Assembly: GCF_002119805.1 (NCBI RefSeq)
Contig: NZ_CP021059.1
Span: 434,001-498,000 of the forward strand
DNA from: Macrococcoides canis
GTDB taxonomy: Bacteria; Bacillota; Bacilli; Staphylococcales; Staphylococcaceae
Direction: 5' to 3'
Length of the DNA: 64,000 bases
In this document: positions 22,825 to 32,393 of the stretch, in pieces
How the letters are laid out: every line of letters starts with the position of its first letter
How positions within the stretch are numbered: position 1 is the stretch's first letter
The notes under the pieces: generated by a model
What the model saw: only the letters and a program-made list of their open reading frames with translations
Told to the model about the DNA's origin: nothing
Database searches by the model: none
Translations under genes and position numbers: made by a program

Positions 22825-23556
22825 ATGACTACAGTAATGAAAGGTGCAGAAAGTTATTATCATCAGGGAAATAATATCGGGATACTGTTATCCCACGGAT
22901 TTACAGGTGCAACTTATAGTATGATGCCACTTGCAGAGGCATATAGTGAAGCGGGGTATACGGTATGCTTGCCTCGACTAGCAGGACACGGCACTAATTT
23001 AGAAGATATGGCAGCATCTACATATGAAGACTGGATTCAAAGTATAGAAGAAGGACTGGCAAAGCTCAAGGAGACATGTGATACGATTATTATGTCGGGG
23101 TTATCGATGGGTGGAACACTGACGCTCTATATGGCAGCACATCATCCGGAAATTAAAGCGATCATTCCGATCAATGCCGCTGTCGTCATTCCTTATATGC
23201 ATGAAGCAGCACATGCTGATATCGATATTATTCCAGGTGATGGCAGTGATATTAACAAGCAGGGTGTACCAGAGATTGGATATAAGGACACGCCGGTAAA
23301 GAGCATCCTCGAAATTAGGAAGCTGATGCGTATCGTTGAAGAAAGTCTGTATAAGATTAGCTGTCCCGCACTCATATTTGTCAGTCCGGAAGATCATACC
23401 GTACCTGCCTTTAATGCACAGCTAATCTATACATCTATCAATAGTGACGATAAACAGATTATCGAAACACCAAACAGCTATCATATGTCAACGATTGACC
23501 ATGATAGACAGCTAATCATAGACGAATCATTAAAGTTTGTCTCACAGCTGATATAA
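22825..23556 (+). CDS. Alpha/beta-hydrolase carboxylesterase
   Basis: A 243-residue serine hydrolase of the Est30/YvaK type, cleaving short-chain carboxyl esters in the cytoplasm. Visible features are the oxyanion-loop motif LLSHGFTGAT (about 20-29), the nucleophile in GLSMGGT (about 92), the acid in SPEDHTVP (about 192) and the C-terminal His in NSYHMST (about 222). There is no signal peptide. The physiological substrate is unknown. AAGGAG RBS. Confidence 0.88.
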   Translation: MTTVMKGAESYYHQGNNIGILLSHGFTGATYSMMPLAEAYSEAGYTVCLPRLAGHGTNLEDMAASTYEDWIQSIEEGLAKLKETCDTIIMSGLSMGGTLTLYMAAHHPEIKAIIPINAAVVIPYMHEAAHADIDIIPGDGSDINKQGVPEIGYKDTPVKSILEIRKLMRIVEESLYKISCPALIFVSPEDHTVPAFNAQLIYTSINSDDKQIIETPNSYHMSTIDHDRQLIIDESLKFVSQLI

Positions 23557-23562
23557 GACTAA

Positions 23563-23601
23563 AAGCCTCCATTATCGGGTAATGATTCGATAAGGAGGCT
23601 T
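23563..23601 (+). promoter_or_regulatory. Hairpin that sequesters the RBS of the downstream glycosylase gene
   Basis: Arms 23563-23577 (AAGCCTCC-A-TTATCG) and 23588-23601 (CGATAA-GGAGGCTT) form a 14-bp stem with one bulge and a 10-base loop. The 3' arm contains the only Shine-Dalgarno (AAGGAGG) for the ATG at 23607. No T-run follows, so it is a poor terminator and a plausible translational control element. Confidence 0.55.
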
Positions 23602-23606
23602 ATATA

Positions 23607-24242
23607 ATGAAACTTACAATTCAAAAGCTTTATGATGAGCTCTACGACAATCTTGGGCCACAAGGATGGTGGCCGGCAGAAGATAAGATAGAAATTATTA
23701 TCGGAGCCATTCTTGTACAGAATACGAACTGGCGTAATGTAGAGCTGTCGCTTGCACAGTTAAGAGAAGCAACGCAGTTTGATCCTGAACAAATATTAAA
23801 TTTATCAGAAGCAGCACTGCAAACGTTAATTAGACCGAGCGGCTTCTATAAGAATAAAGGACGTGCCATTATCTCTGTGCTCGAGTGGCTGCAGCAGCAT
23901 CAATATGACTTCAAGGCGATCGATAAGATGTATACAAGAGAACTACGTAATGAGCTACTGAAGCTTCGAGGTATTGGATTTGAAACAGCAGATGTCCTGC
24001 TGGTCTATGTGTTCGAACGCGTCGTATTTATTGCAGATACATATACGAGACGTTTATTTACAGCGCTTGGCGTACCAAGCAAAGATTATATGGACCTCTA
24101 TAATAAAGTGACGCTACCGGAAGACTTCACTGCATTACACGCCCAGGAATTTCACGGATTACTTGACGAATTCGGAAAGCTCTATATGACCTCAAAAGGG
24201 GTGAAAGGACAGACGTTTTTAGATGAATATTTTGTGTTATGA
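23607..24242 (+). CDS. HhH-GPD base-excision DNA glycosylase (endonuclease III-like)
   Basis: A 211-residue member of the endonuclease III superfamily, which removes damaged or mismatched bases. The N-terminal QNTNWRNVE segment, the helix-hairpin-helix LLKLRGIGFETADVLLVYVF (about 112-131) and the catalytic Asp in FIADTYTRRL (about 138) are visible. The Lys of bifunctional endonuclease III (LPGVGRKTA) is replaced by Phe (LRGIGFETA), so a monofunctional glycosylase is likely. The C-terminal Cys4 Fe-S cluster is missing. Target lesion unknown. Its SD lies in a hairpin, and its stop overlaps the end of the convergent Z1 gene. Confidence 0.85.
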   Translation: MKLTIQKLYDELYDNLGPQGWWPAEDKIEIIIGAILVQNTNWRNVELSLAQLREATQFDPEQILNLSEAALQTLIRPSGFYKNKGRAIISVLEWLQQHQYDFKAIDKMYTRELRNELLKLRGIGFETADVLLVYVFERVVFIADTYTRRLFTALGVPSKDYMDLYNKVTLPEDFTALHAQEFHGLLDEFGKLYMTSKGVKGQTFLDEYFVL

Positions 24243-26321
24243 GAAGATAACGGTTTCCATCTTACTCGGTGCAACGATGACGGGCCAGTAGAAGGGCGCA
24301 CCAAGCCATCCTTCTTCTTCATTTCCATTTTGTCTGAGAAGGATGATGCTCGGATGTTCTGTTCCGAGTGTGTAGGCAGTCTTCAATTCGTCATGACCGG
24401 AATCTGGTCTATCTGCATATCTTCCGTCATTACGCATTCTACTTATATTACGATTCGTTCGTACGATGACCCATGCAAGTCCATCTTGCGATAAGTAATC
24501 GATCATCGCAGTGTACCGTGCCATCTGAAATTCATATCCAGGCGTGTATATCAACGTCTGTGCGATCTCCATCAATATGTCATTAATAATCTGAACAGGA
24601 ACAAGCACATTTTGACCTGTGTGACGCACAGCAGTTTTCTCAAGTGAAACGATGCGTTTATCTATACGTTTCATCAATTGTATCTGTTTCGTTTTATTTA
24701 AAGTCTGAAAGCCAGTCGGTAGAAATCGTTTCCGTGCTTTCACAGTTATCAACTCGGACATCAGTAATTTGTTTGGATTACAAGGTATGATTTCTCCTTG
24801 TGCATCTCGGGTAAGAAACTGGACGGTACGCTTATTGTTCATAAACGAAGCACGTAAACCTTCATCGAAGAAATGCATACGCTGCATTGCATGATAGATG
24901 CGTGCTGTCGTATAAAAGCGCGTCACCTGCATATCTTCCATTGGTCGTGCACCATACATACGAGAATGCTGTAATACTGTATCTTGCTGGAATTTTCGGG
25001 GGTCTCGTCCATAATAGAAACCAATCAAGTTGCCGACAGTAATCCCTCGGTCTAGAATCTGACCCCCGATAAATAAGGTCATCGGTGATCTGAGCTTGAG
25101 TTCACCGTTATGATCAAGCAGCTGACTCACATCTTGTTCTGAATTGACGATTTCAATCAATAGTTCTTCGTCTTCAAGTGAAGCTTTCACAGCTTGCAGC
25201 ACAATAGGAAAATCAGGCATCTTTTCACATGAGCGCTGGATATCATGATAAGCTGCTTCAACTAATGCTTCAAAACGCTGAGGATGGGTTCTGATGCTCT
25301 CTCTTAACTTAGCTTCCATACGACTGACCACATCATATTGCCATAGGTGTGCCTTTTTCGTCGTAATCGTATGCATGATAAAGCTATACTTCGTAATACG
25401 TTTTTGGCTTAAGTGTCTTACTTTCGCTCCGACAATAAAGTTAACAAGTGCAGTACGTAATCCTTGTAATTGTTTCGACGTCAGTAAGTAGTCATCTTTG
25501 ACCCGTCTGTTGTCTGCTTTACGTAATATTTCTAGCTCTACGTCATCGATTTCGTGATATAAACTATTTGCAACAGCTGAATCCATCTCAAAGTAGAACT
25601 GCCCGCCGATATACTTATCATGCGTCGGAACAAGTTCGGTAAATGCAGGACGCTTCGGCTGATATCCTCGTGCTTCCAGTACTTCAGCATCTGGTTGTAA
25701 ATAGAGGGAGTACGGTGTTGCCGTAACTTGTAGATATGCAGCACTAGGTAAGCTAGCCTTTAAATCATCAAGTCGTGTCGCAATTCTTTTAAGTTCAGTC
25801 ACATTGCGATCTTTATCCTCGCTGTAAACAACAGAAGCATAGTCCGCTTCATCATCGATAAACATTACTTTACGAGAACGTATCTCGTCGTAATCTTGAA
25901 AATACTGATGTAGTCGTTCAATATTCTTGATTTCCTTCTTTACGATAATAATCTGTTTCTGACGTAACTCAAACTTACGCAGCCGAGGCATACGCATAAT
26001 ATCATAAATAATTACTGCGTCACTCTCCACTGCCTCACAGAATTCACGAACAGCACGTTCATATGTCTGACGTGCAAGTGCATTCGAATTCTTTGTCAGA
26101 ATGATAACGACATCAAAGACATCATCGAACGCCAGTGCCATCATACCCATATAGCTGCGTGTCTTACCAGATTGAATTCTACCAAGTAACATCCCGGGAC
26201 GAAATGTATCGGTAGAGTAATGTTTCAACTGTTCTGCCGTGCGTACCATAAGCGCGATTTCATCATCCGCATAATGATTACGTGCACTAACCACATTAAA
26301 AAAATAACCATCTAATCTCAA
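24237..26321 (-). CDS. Z1-domain ATPase/helicase-like protein
   Basis: A 694-residue P-loop protein. The Walker A motif appears early (LLGRIQSGKTRSYMG, about 43-57) and Walker B as MFIDDEADYASV (about 150). The conserved C-terminal Z1 block is LFIGGQILDRGITVGNLIGFYYGRD with QDTVLQHSRMYGAR, which resembles helicase motifs V-VI. Z1 proteins occur in phage-defence and restriction loci, but here the gene stands alone, so the role is open. The start is a TTG at 26321, with AGGAG about 11 bases upstream; an internal start cannot be excluded. It overlaps the glycosylase gene tail-to-tail by 6 bases. Confidence 0.75.
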   Translation of the reverse strand: MRLDGYFFNVVSARNHYADDEIALMVRTAEQLKHYSTDTFRPGMLLGRIQSGKTRSYMGMMALAFDDVFDVVIILTKNSNALARQTYERAVREFCEAVESDAVIIYDIMRMPRLRKFELRQKQIIIVKKEIKNIERLHQYFQDYDEIRSRKVMFIDDEADYASVVYSEDKDRNVTELKRIATRLDDLKASLPSAAYLQVTATPYSLYLQPDAEVLEARGYQPKRPAFTELVPTHDKYIGGQFYFEMDSAVANSLYHEIDDVELEILRKADNRRVKDDYLLTSKQLQGLRTALVNFIVGAKVRHLSQKRITKYSFIMHTITTKKAHLWQYDVVSRMEAKLRESIRTHPQRFEALVEAAYHDIQRSCEKMPDFPIVLQAVKASLEDEELLIEIVNSEQDVSQLLDHNGELKLRSPMTLFIGGQILDRGITVGNLIGFYYGRDPRKFQQDTVLQHSRMYGARPMEDMQVTRFYTTARIYHAMQRMHFFDEGLRASFMNNKRTVQFLTRDAQGEIIPCNPNKLLMSELITVKARKRFLPTGFQTLNKTKQIQLMKRIDKRIVSLEKTAVRHTGQNVLVPVQIINDILMEIAQTLIYTPGYEFQMARYTAMIDYLSQDGLAWVIVRTNRNISRMRNDGRYADRPDSGHDELKTAYTLGTEHPSIILLRQNGNEEEGWLGAPFYWPVIVAPSKMETVIFS

Positions 26322-26400
26322 CTTTAATCAAACTCCTGTATGGTGTATAATTGTATATTCTACTATAAACTTAAATCAGAGACACGAAAGGATTGGAATA

Positions 26401-26787
26401 ATGAACAGAAAACCCTTCTTCTATATTATGATTTTCTTCCTGACATTTATCTTCGCCAATGTCATCCGCAATATCACAAGTGGCGAACCGTTAGAAAACT
26501 ATTTGATCTATGCACTCGTCGGGCTCTTTATATTAGCATCAATCATCTCAGACTTCATTAAGATCTTTATGGACGGAACGTCGCGAACACTTTCAATCGG
26601 CAGCATGATTACGGCGCTTATCTATGCGATTATTATCGGTCTCTCCATAAAAGGACTGACAATATCACATGAATCGTTTGACCGTGCAATCTATATCGCT
26701 TATATCATCTTCAGCGCAATACTCCTTGTACTTACGCTGTATATGGATAATGTGCGAAAGAGATCAGATAAAGTGGAACGTAAATAA
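26401..26787 (+). CDS. Small integral membrane protein, unknown function
   Basis: A 128-residue protein with about four transmembrane helices (roughly residues 5-22, 38-55, 72-92, 99-117) and a charged C-terminus (RKRSDKVERK). No family recognised. An AAGGA RBS precedes the ATG, and a strong terminator follows. It reads away from the Z1 gene. Confidence 0.7.
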   Translation: MNRKPFFYIMIFFLTFIFANVIRNITSGEPLENYLIYALVGLFILASIISDFIKIFMDGTSRTLSIGSMITALIYAIIIGLSIKGLTISHESFDRAIYIAYIIFSAILLVLTLYMDNVRKRSDKVERK

Positions 26788-26806
26788 TAGAATTTTGAAT
26801 ATCATT

Positions 26807-26846
26807 GAACAATAGAGAAGCATTATGCTCTATTGTTCTTTTTTTA
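26807..26846 (+). terminator. Terminator
   Basis: GAACAATAGAG-aagcattatg-CTCTATTGTTC followed by TTTTTTT. Confidence 0.9.
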
Positions 26847-26897
26847 TTAGACATGACAAATATTGTATAATTAAGAAAATGATAAGGAGAGCTGCAT

Positions 26898-27182
26898 ATG
26901 ATAATTGGGATTATTTTATTCATTATTATTGGATTATTTATGTTAACGGGACGTGGAGGGTTCCTTATTGCCGGATATAATACGTTACCTGCAGAACAAA
27001 AAGCGAAGTATGATGAGAAACGTCTATGTAGATTTGCAGGTGCTGTGTTCATTGCAGCGGCTATGTGCTTAGTATTGATGGAATATACAGAAGTCAATGA
27101 AGTCTTAAGTATCGCTTTGTTTATCTTTATAATCGTTACATTTGTTATTTTAGTGTATACTTCTAATTATTTCAGAAAGTAA
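26898..27182 (+). CDS. DUF3784-type small membrane protein
   Basis: A 94-residue protein with three hydrophobic helices (about 2-18, 46-63, 67-88). The LTGRGGFLIAGYNTLP segment is characteristic of DUF3784 proteins, whose function is unknown. AAGGAG lies upstream of the ATG. It is monocistronic between a terminator and the protease gene. Confidence 0.75.
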   Translation: MIIGIILFIIIGLFMLTGRGGFLIAGYNTLPAEQKAKYDEKRLCRFAGAVFIAAAMCLVLMEYTEVNEVLSIALFIFIIVTFVILVYTSNYFRK

Positions 27183-27340
27183 AATATCTAGAATTCAATA
27201 TGAACTTATCTACCTCTGACAATAAACATCCTAAAAATTTCAAATAAAAAACGTATTGAAATTTTGACACTTAAATATATAATTAAATTTGACTCCGAGT
27301 TTACAATGTAGATTAGGAAAATAAATATCAGAGGTGTCAT

Positions 27341-28858
27341 ATGAATAGAAAGATGTTAGCTTTATCATTATCTGCTTCATTACTTGCAACAGCTGTAACA
27401 ACAGAACATGCTGATGCAAAGCAGACGTACAAACAACAGGAGATTAAAGCAAAGGTTCAAAACAAGAAGGATGTTAAAAATGTTCTGAAACAAGTACCAG
27501 GGGCAAAGAATCTAAAGAAATTGTACAAGCACTACGAAGTAACAGCAGTACAGACGGATAGCTTAGGGTATACGCATTATACATTACAGCCTAAAGCTAA
27601 AGGAAAGTTTGCAACAGATCAGGAAATTAAAGTCCATACGGATAAAGCAGGAAATGTTGTACTTGTTAATGGCGAAACAGACGCTAAAGCAGTCAATCCT
27701 GCGAACAATGTAACGATTGATAAGAATACTGCGATCAGCAATGCTTTCAATGCAGTAGGTATTAATCAAAATGCTGCGAAGAATCTCGGCGGAGAAACAG
27801 TGAAAAGTGCTGACGTCGTAATCGACAGCAAAACAAATAAGCTTGTATATGAAGTAGAAATGATTACAGTAACACCGAAAGTAAGTCACTGGAAAGTGCT
27901 AGTAGACGCAGGCAATGGGCAAGTTGTAGAGAAATTAAACTTAATACAGCATGCAGCGACGACTGGAACTGGTCGCGGTGTATTAGGAGATACTAAGACG
28001 ATTAATATTAACAGTCTGTCAGGCGGATACACATTAGAAGATATTACACGTCGTGGTGTCATCTCAAGCTATTCATATAACCCGTCAACAGGTGCAGCCA
28101 ACGTGATTTCAGATAGAGACAGAGTATTCGATGGTGCATCACAACGTGCAGGTGTGGATGCGAACTTCTATGCAGGACAAGTATATAACTACTATAAGAA
28201 TAAATTCGGCAGAGAATCATACGATAACTACGGAAGCCCAATCTATTCTGTTGTACACGTGAACAATTTAGGTGGCAGCGACAACACGAATAACGCAGCT
28301 TGGATCGGCGATAAGATGGTATACGGCGACGGAGATGGTCGTACATTCGTCGCTTTATCAGGTGCGAAAGATATCGTTGCACATGAAATTACGCACGGTG
28401 TTACACAAGAAACAGCAAACTTAGAATATTACGGACAATCAGGTGCGTTAAACGAGAGTTTCTCAGACGTATTTGCATACTTCCTGGATCCACAAGACGC
28501 CCTAATTGGTGAAGACGTATATACACCAGGTGTATCAGGAGATGCACTTAGAAGCATGTCTAATCCAGGTGCATTCGATCAACCTTCAACGATGAGCCAA
28601 TATGTGAACACTTATGCAGATAACGGCGGGGTACATATCAACTCAGGTATTCCGAACAAGATTGCATATGACACGATTCGTCAGCTTGGTATCCAAAAAT
28701 CAGAACAAATTTATTACAGAGCATTAACGCAATATTTAACTTCAACATCAGACTTCTGGGATGCGAAGTATGCTTTAGCACAATCAGCATATGACTTATA
28801 CGGTCAGAACGATGCAAACATTGTATGGAGCACTTGGTATTACGCAGGCGTACAATAA
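27341..28858 (+). CDS. aur: Secreted M4 (thermolysin/aureolysin-like) zinc metalloprotease
   Basis: A 505-residue preproenzyme. Signal peptide about 1-27 (ending EHADA), FTP and PepSY-like propeptide about 30-205, then the catalytic domain. Zinc ligands and catalysis: HEITHGVTQ (about 348-356), NESFSDVFAYF (third ligand Glu, about 371) and GGVHINSGIPNK (catalytic His, about 429). Length and layout match staphylococcal aureolysin, so the symbol aur is by similarity. The mature protease acts outside the cell on proteins and may activate other zymogens. Monocistronic, followed by two stacked terminator hairpins. Confidence 0.92.
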   Translation: MNRKMLALSLSASLLATAVTTEHADAKQTYKQQEIKAKVQNKKDVKNVLKQVPGAKNLKKLYKHYEVTAVQTDSLGYTHYTLQPKAKGKFATDQEIKVHTDKAGNVVLVNGETDAKAVNPANNVTIDKNTAISNAFNAVGINQNAAKNLGGETVKSADVVIDSKTNKLVYEVEMITVTPKVSHWKVLVDAGNGQVVEKLNLIQHAATTGTGRGVLGDTKTININSLSGGYTLEDITRRGVISSYSYNPSTGAANVISDRDRVFDGASQRAGVDANFYAGQVYNYYKNKFGRESYDNYGSPIYSVVHVNNLGGSDNTNNAAWIGDKMVYGDGDGRTFVALSGAKDIVAHEITHGVTQETANLEYYGQSGALNESFSDVFAYFLDPQDALIGEDVYTPGVSGDALRSMSNPGAFDQPSTMSQYVNTYADNGGVHINSGIPNKIAYDTIRQLGIQKSEQIYYRALTQYLTSTSDFWDAKYALAQSAYDLYGQNDANIVWSTWYYAGVQ

Positions 28859-28860
28859 GA

Positions 28861-29042
28861 AAATGGCACTGAAAATGGCACTCAAACTTAGTTTGAGTGC
28901 CATTTTTTTAAGAATTCTACGATTTGGCCATGAAATTGGCACTGAAACCTTAAGTCTTGAAATATTTTTCGGGCCACAATTTTAAGAATTCATCGATTTG
29001 GCCCGAAAAATGGCCCGAAAACTAGATTTTCGGGCCATTTTT
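28861..29042. repeat. Tandem terminator-like repeat unit after the protease gene
   Basis: Two strong hairpins with T-runs lie here: arms 28873-28887/28891-28905 (AAATGGCACTCAAAC) and 29008-29021/29027-29040 (AAATGGCCCGAAAA). Between them are diverged direct repeats: TTTAAGAATTCTACGATTTGGCC-like at 28907-28929 and again at 28981-29003, and TGGCACTGAAA at about 28864 and 28937. It looks like a duplicated terminator module whose stems have changed in concert. Confidence 0.7.
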
Positions 29043-29552
29043 TTAATATTTATCTACAAACTGGGTCTGTGTATATTCTAATTGCGTGCTACCACCATTT
29101 CCATAATTATTAGGGAATTGATCGCCAGGCTTCACTAGTACATAAAGTGTGTAAATATATAAAGCACCCGTTACCGCAGTACCGAACAGACCGGCAATTA
29201 ACGTAGCACCGAAGAAGCTCGTGCTTTGTGAAGCGGCAGCTGCTAATACGGTCAGAACGAACACCACTGATGCGATAACTGCAATAATACCACTAATCTG
29301 TGATACGACAGCCAGTACCATCGTACGATTCGTATCATGTAAACGACGCACCGTTACTGTAAAAGTAGGAATGATAACCGCTAATCCAAACAAACCACTT
29401 AACGTACCTGCAGAGACCATACCGATTAGCGCAGAAATAATAAAGTTAATCCAATACGGATGCCAGAATTCAGCACGCGTTGATCGCCCATTAATATCTA
29501 ATGCACGTGTCCAGAATGATTTATAGCTTTCGATAATTTCATTTTGATTCAT
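29043..29552 (-). CDS. DUF805 family membrane protein
   Basis: A 169-residue membrane protein. The N-terminal cytoplasmic FWTRALDINGRSTRAEFWHPYW motif (about 13-34) and TVRRLHDTNRT (about 86-96) are the DUF805 signature; four hydrophobic helices follow or intervene. Function unknown. A GGAGG RBS lies upstream of the ATG. It lies just downstream of the TM2 gene on the same strand, separated by a terminator. Confidence 0.85.
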   Translation of the reverse strand: MNQNEIIESYKSFWTRALDINGRSTRAEFWHPYWINFIISALIGMVSAGTLSGLFGLAVIIPTFTVTVRRLHDTNRTMVLAVVSQISGIIAVIASVVFVLTVLAAAASQSTSFFGATLIAGLFGTAVTGALYIYTLYVLVKPGDQFPNNYGNGGSTQLEYTQTQFVDKY

Positions 29553-29577
29553 ATGCTAACCTCCATCTTATATAAAT

Positions 29578-29608
29578 AAAAAAACCGATTAATAAATAAT
29601 CGGCTTCA
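29578..29608 (-). terminator. Terminator of the TM2-domain gene
   Basis: On the minus strand, AAGCCGATTATT-tatt-AATCGG followed by TTTTTTT, directly after the TM2 gene. Confidence 0.8.
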
Positions 29609-29613
29609 TTCAA

Positions 29614-30018
29614 TTAACCTACGTGGTTCTTTGTTTCTTCAACTGGAGCAACAGGTTCTTGAACTGGAGTTGGTTCTTGTACTACAGCATGTGACTGTGC
29701 AGGTGTACCAGCTGAATGTGCTTTTGATAGACCAACTTCAGCCATCGCTTGACGGCGAATGTTTTCTTCATCTTCTTTAAGCATGTTTTGAATTAAGAAC
29801 GCATCGATAACCCACCAGATGAATGTTGGAATACCAAATGTCCACCAAGATGTTAATAAAGTTAATGCAAGAATTCCGATAGCTGATCCTGTTTTACCGA
29901 AGTAAAAACGGTGTCCACCAAAACCGCCTAAGAAAAACCATAATACATAAGCGACTGCAGGCGATTTCTTTTGTGACATTACTTTTGTTTCAATAAACTG
30001 TCTCTCTTGAATATTCAT
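29614..30018 (-). CDS. TM2 domain-containing protein
   Basis: A 134-residue protein with the TM2 two-helix domain at about residues 17-76: AYVLWFFLGGFGGHRFYFGK then a second helix ending FIWWVIDAFLI. The Pro/Gln/Val-rich tail (about 100-134, repeats of QEP and APVEE type) is probably disordered. Function unknown. AAAAGGAG RBS before the ATG. Confidence 0.85.
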   Translation of the reverse strand: MNIQERQFIETKVMSQKKSPAVAYVLWFFLGGFGGHRFYFGKTGSAIGILALTLLTSWWTFGIPTFIWWVIDAFLIQNMLKEDEENIRRQAMAEVGLSKAHSAGTPAQSHAVVQEPTPVQEPVAPVEETKNHVG

Positions 30019-30184
30019 AATTTGCTCCTTTTGATATAAGATATAAGACGAAAATATTGGTTACTTTTTTCATTTTACAGTATAAAAATATAGACCACAA
30101 TACGAATTGTAAATAAAAATATAATTTACAATAAAAACAAATTAATGGGAAATAATTAAAAATAGCAAAGAGTTGTTAATATAA
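30019..30184. other. AT-rich intergenic stretch
   Basis: Upstream region of the TM2 gene. It is very AT-rich and I see no gene, hairpin or repeat in it, apart from probable minus-strand promoter sequence. Confidence 0.5.
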
Positions 30185-30394
30185 AATAGACATACCTATG
30201 GGTATTCATATTATTCGTATATCAATAAAAGATATCCAATTGCACATGGCGGGCAGTCATCGTCGAGTTATTTTACAGAAGAAAGTTTCATAGAGTATCA
30301 ATTACGTCACGCAGGCTTATCCGGAAGCGGAGGTGGAAGTAGCAGCAGCGATTCAAACTTCAGCAATGGTGGTGGAGCTTCCGGAAGCTGGTAG
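30185..30394 (+). pseudogene. Decayed gene: C-terminal Gly/Ser-rich tail without a start
   Basis: An open frame of 69 codons from after a TAA (30182-30184) to a TAG (30392-30394). It has no ATG, GTG or TTG with an RBS. The residues are protein-like: RYPIAHGGQSSSSYFTEES, then YQLRHAG, then GSGGGSSSSDSNFSNGGG and the end ASGSW. Such SG-rich tails ending GASGSW or similar are typical of the C-termini of DUF2207- or TPM-type membrane proteins. The N-terminal part is gone. A gene remnant is the best reading. Confidence 0.55.
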
Positions 30395-30451
30395 TAAGTG
30401 AGTGTTAAAGTAATATAATGTGCATACTTCTAAGCAATGCTATATACAAAA

Positions 30452-30494
30452 AAGTAGCGAAGATTATCTATATCGTAGATTTCTTCGCTACTTA
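30452..30494. terminator. Bidirectional terminator for the butanediol dehydrogenase gene
   Basis: AAAAAAGTAGCGAAGA...TCTTCGCTACTT with an A-run on the plus-strand left side, which becomes a T-run in the minus-strand transcript. Confidence 0.8.
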
Positions 30495-30520
30495 TCTATA
30501 GTGAGAAAACTCACTGTATA

Positions 30521-31306
<786 letters not shown>

Positions 31307-31358
31307 CTAGTTTTTTGAAATATTATTTACAAGTTAATTGTAGCTCTATCTTTAGAGT

Positions 31359-31376
31359 TTGTGAACGATTTAACAA
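31359..31376. promoter_or_regulatory. Rex-like operator upstream of the butanediol dehydrogenase
   Basis: TTGTGAACGATTTAACAA matches the Rex box TTGTGAAWWWWTTCACAA at 13 of 14 arm positions. A second degenerate half-site, TTTGTTCACA, lies near 31410. Rex represses fermentation genes at high NAD+/NADH, which fits the downstream (minus-strand) gene. The divergent gene hptA starts at 31538. Confidence 0.55.
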
Positions 31377-31537
31377 ACTGTTTAACAGAATGTCTACATT
31401 TTTGTAAAAGTTTGTTCACATTTTATTGTTTAAATAACAGTAGTTAAATTTCATAAAATATTTTTATAGGAATACTCTAATAACCATTTATTACCGTTAT
31501 AATAGAATTATACTATACAGACAGATGGTGAATGTGT

Positions 31538-32392
31538 ATGAAGAAATTAATATTCCTAATAGTATTGATACTAATATTATCTGCTTGTAGTCATCCTGAG
31601 CAGAAAAAGAGCGATTTAATTGTCTATTCTCCATATCCGGAGCGTTTTCTAAATCCAATTATTCAGGATTTCGAACATGCAACTGGTCAGCGCGTGCAAG
31701 TGATTCATGATTCTACGCGCAAATTAATACAACGTATTGAACATACAGAACCATCAGAAAGAGGGCACGTCTTTCTCGGAGGTTCATTGAGTGAGCTCGA
31801 GGGGAGTAAGAGTATTATTCAAGGAAAGATACACCCCTTTATTTATATGCCTTCGATTTTAGTTGTGAACAAAGATCTGATTGGTGATATCCGTGTTACG
31901 GGCTATAAAGATTTGCGACAGGAAAAGCTCTATCATAGGTTTAGTTATCCCAACCCAGAACTTACGAATACAGGATATCAGCATAGAAATGCATTAGAGT
32001 CGCTTTATGGAGATCAACATACTAAAGCAATATTATCGCGTGGTATTCAAGTTAACAAGACTGCGGAAGTAATAGAAAATGTCATATCAGGCAGAAGTTA
32101 TGTTGGAATGAGTTATGAATATACAGCGATGGATTATATTGATGCTGGATATCCTTTAAAGATTGTATATCCGTCAGATGGCACTATTATCAACACAGAT
32201 GGAATTGTCAAAATCAATGGTACTACCCATCCAAATCGCAATGAATTTATAAAATATATGCTAAGTAAAGAGGTTCAACTTCATATTTCGGATACATTTC
32301 ATGTGAAATCAGCACGAAAAGACGTACCATTCAAACCATATAAAATATTGAAACCTCTGGAAGAAATTAATGTCATTCAAAAGGGGGAGTAA
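31538..32392 (+). CDS. hptA: Hexose-phosphate sensor lipoprotein HptA
   Basis: Extracytoplasmic periplasmic-binding-type protein that senses glucose-6-phosphate or phosphate for the HptS kinase. Signal sequence with lipobox LILSACSH puts the lipidated Cys near residue 18. The body is a binding-protein fold of the Fe/phosphonate class (VYSPYPERFLNPIIQDFEHATG). Start 31538 is favoured over 31532 by the spacing to GGTGA. It is one base from hptS. Order hptA-hptS-hptR facing uhpT is the staphylococcal arrangement, which is the main basis for the name. Confidence 0.85.
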   Translation: MKKLIFLIVLILILSACSHPEQKKSDLIVYSPYPERFLNPIIQDFEHATGQRVQVIHDSTRKLIQRIEHTEPSERGHVFLGGSLSELEGSKSIIQGKIHPFIYMPSILVVNKDLIGDIRVTGYKDLRQEKLYHRFSYPNPELTNTGYQHRNALESLYGDQHTKAILSRGIQVNKTAEVIENVISGRSYVGMSYEYTAMDYIDAGYPLKIVYPSDGTIINTDGIVKINGTTHPNRNEFIKYMLSKEVQLHISDTFHVKSARKDVPFKPYKILKPLEEINVIQKGE

Positions 32393-32393
32393 T

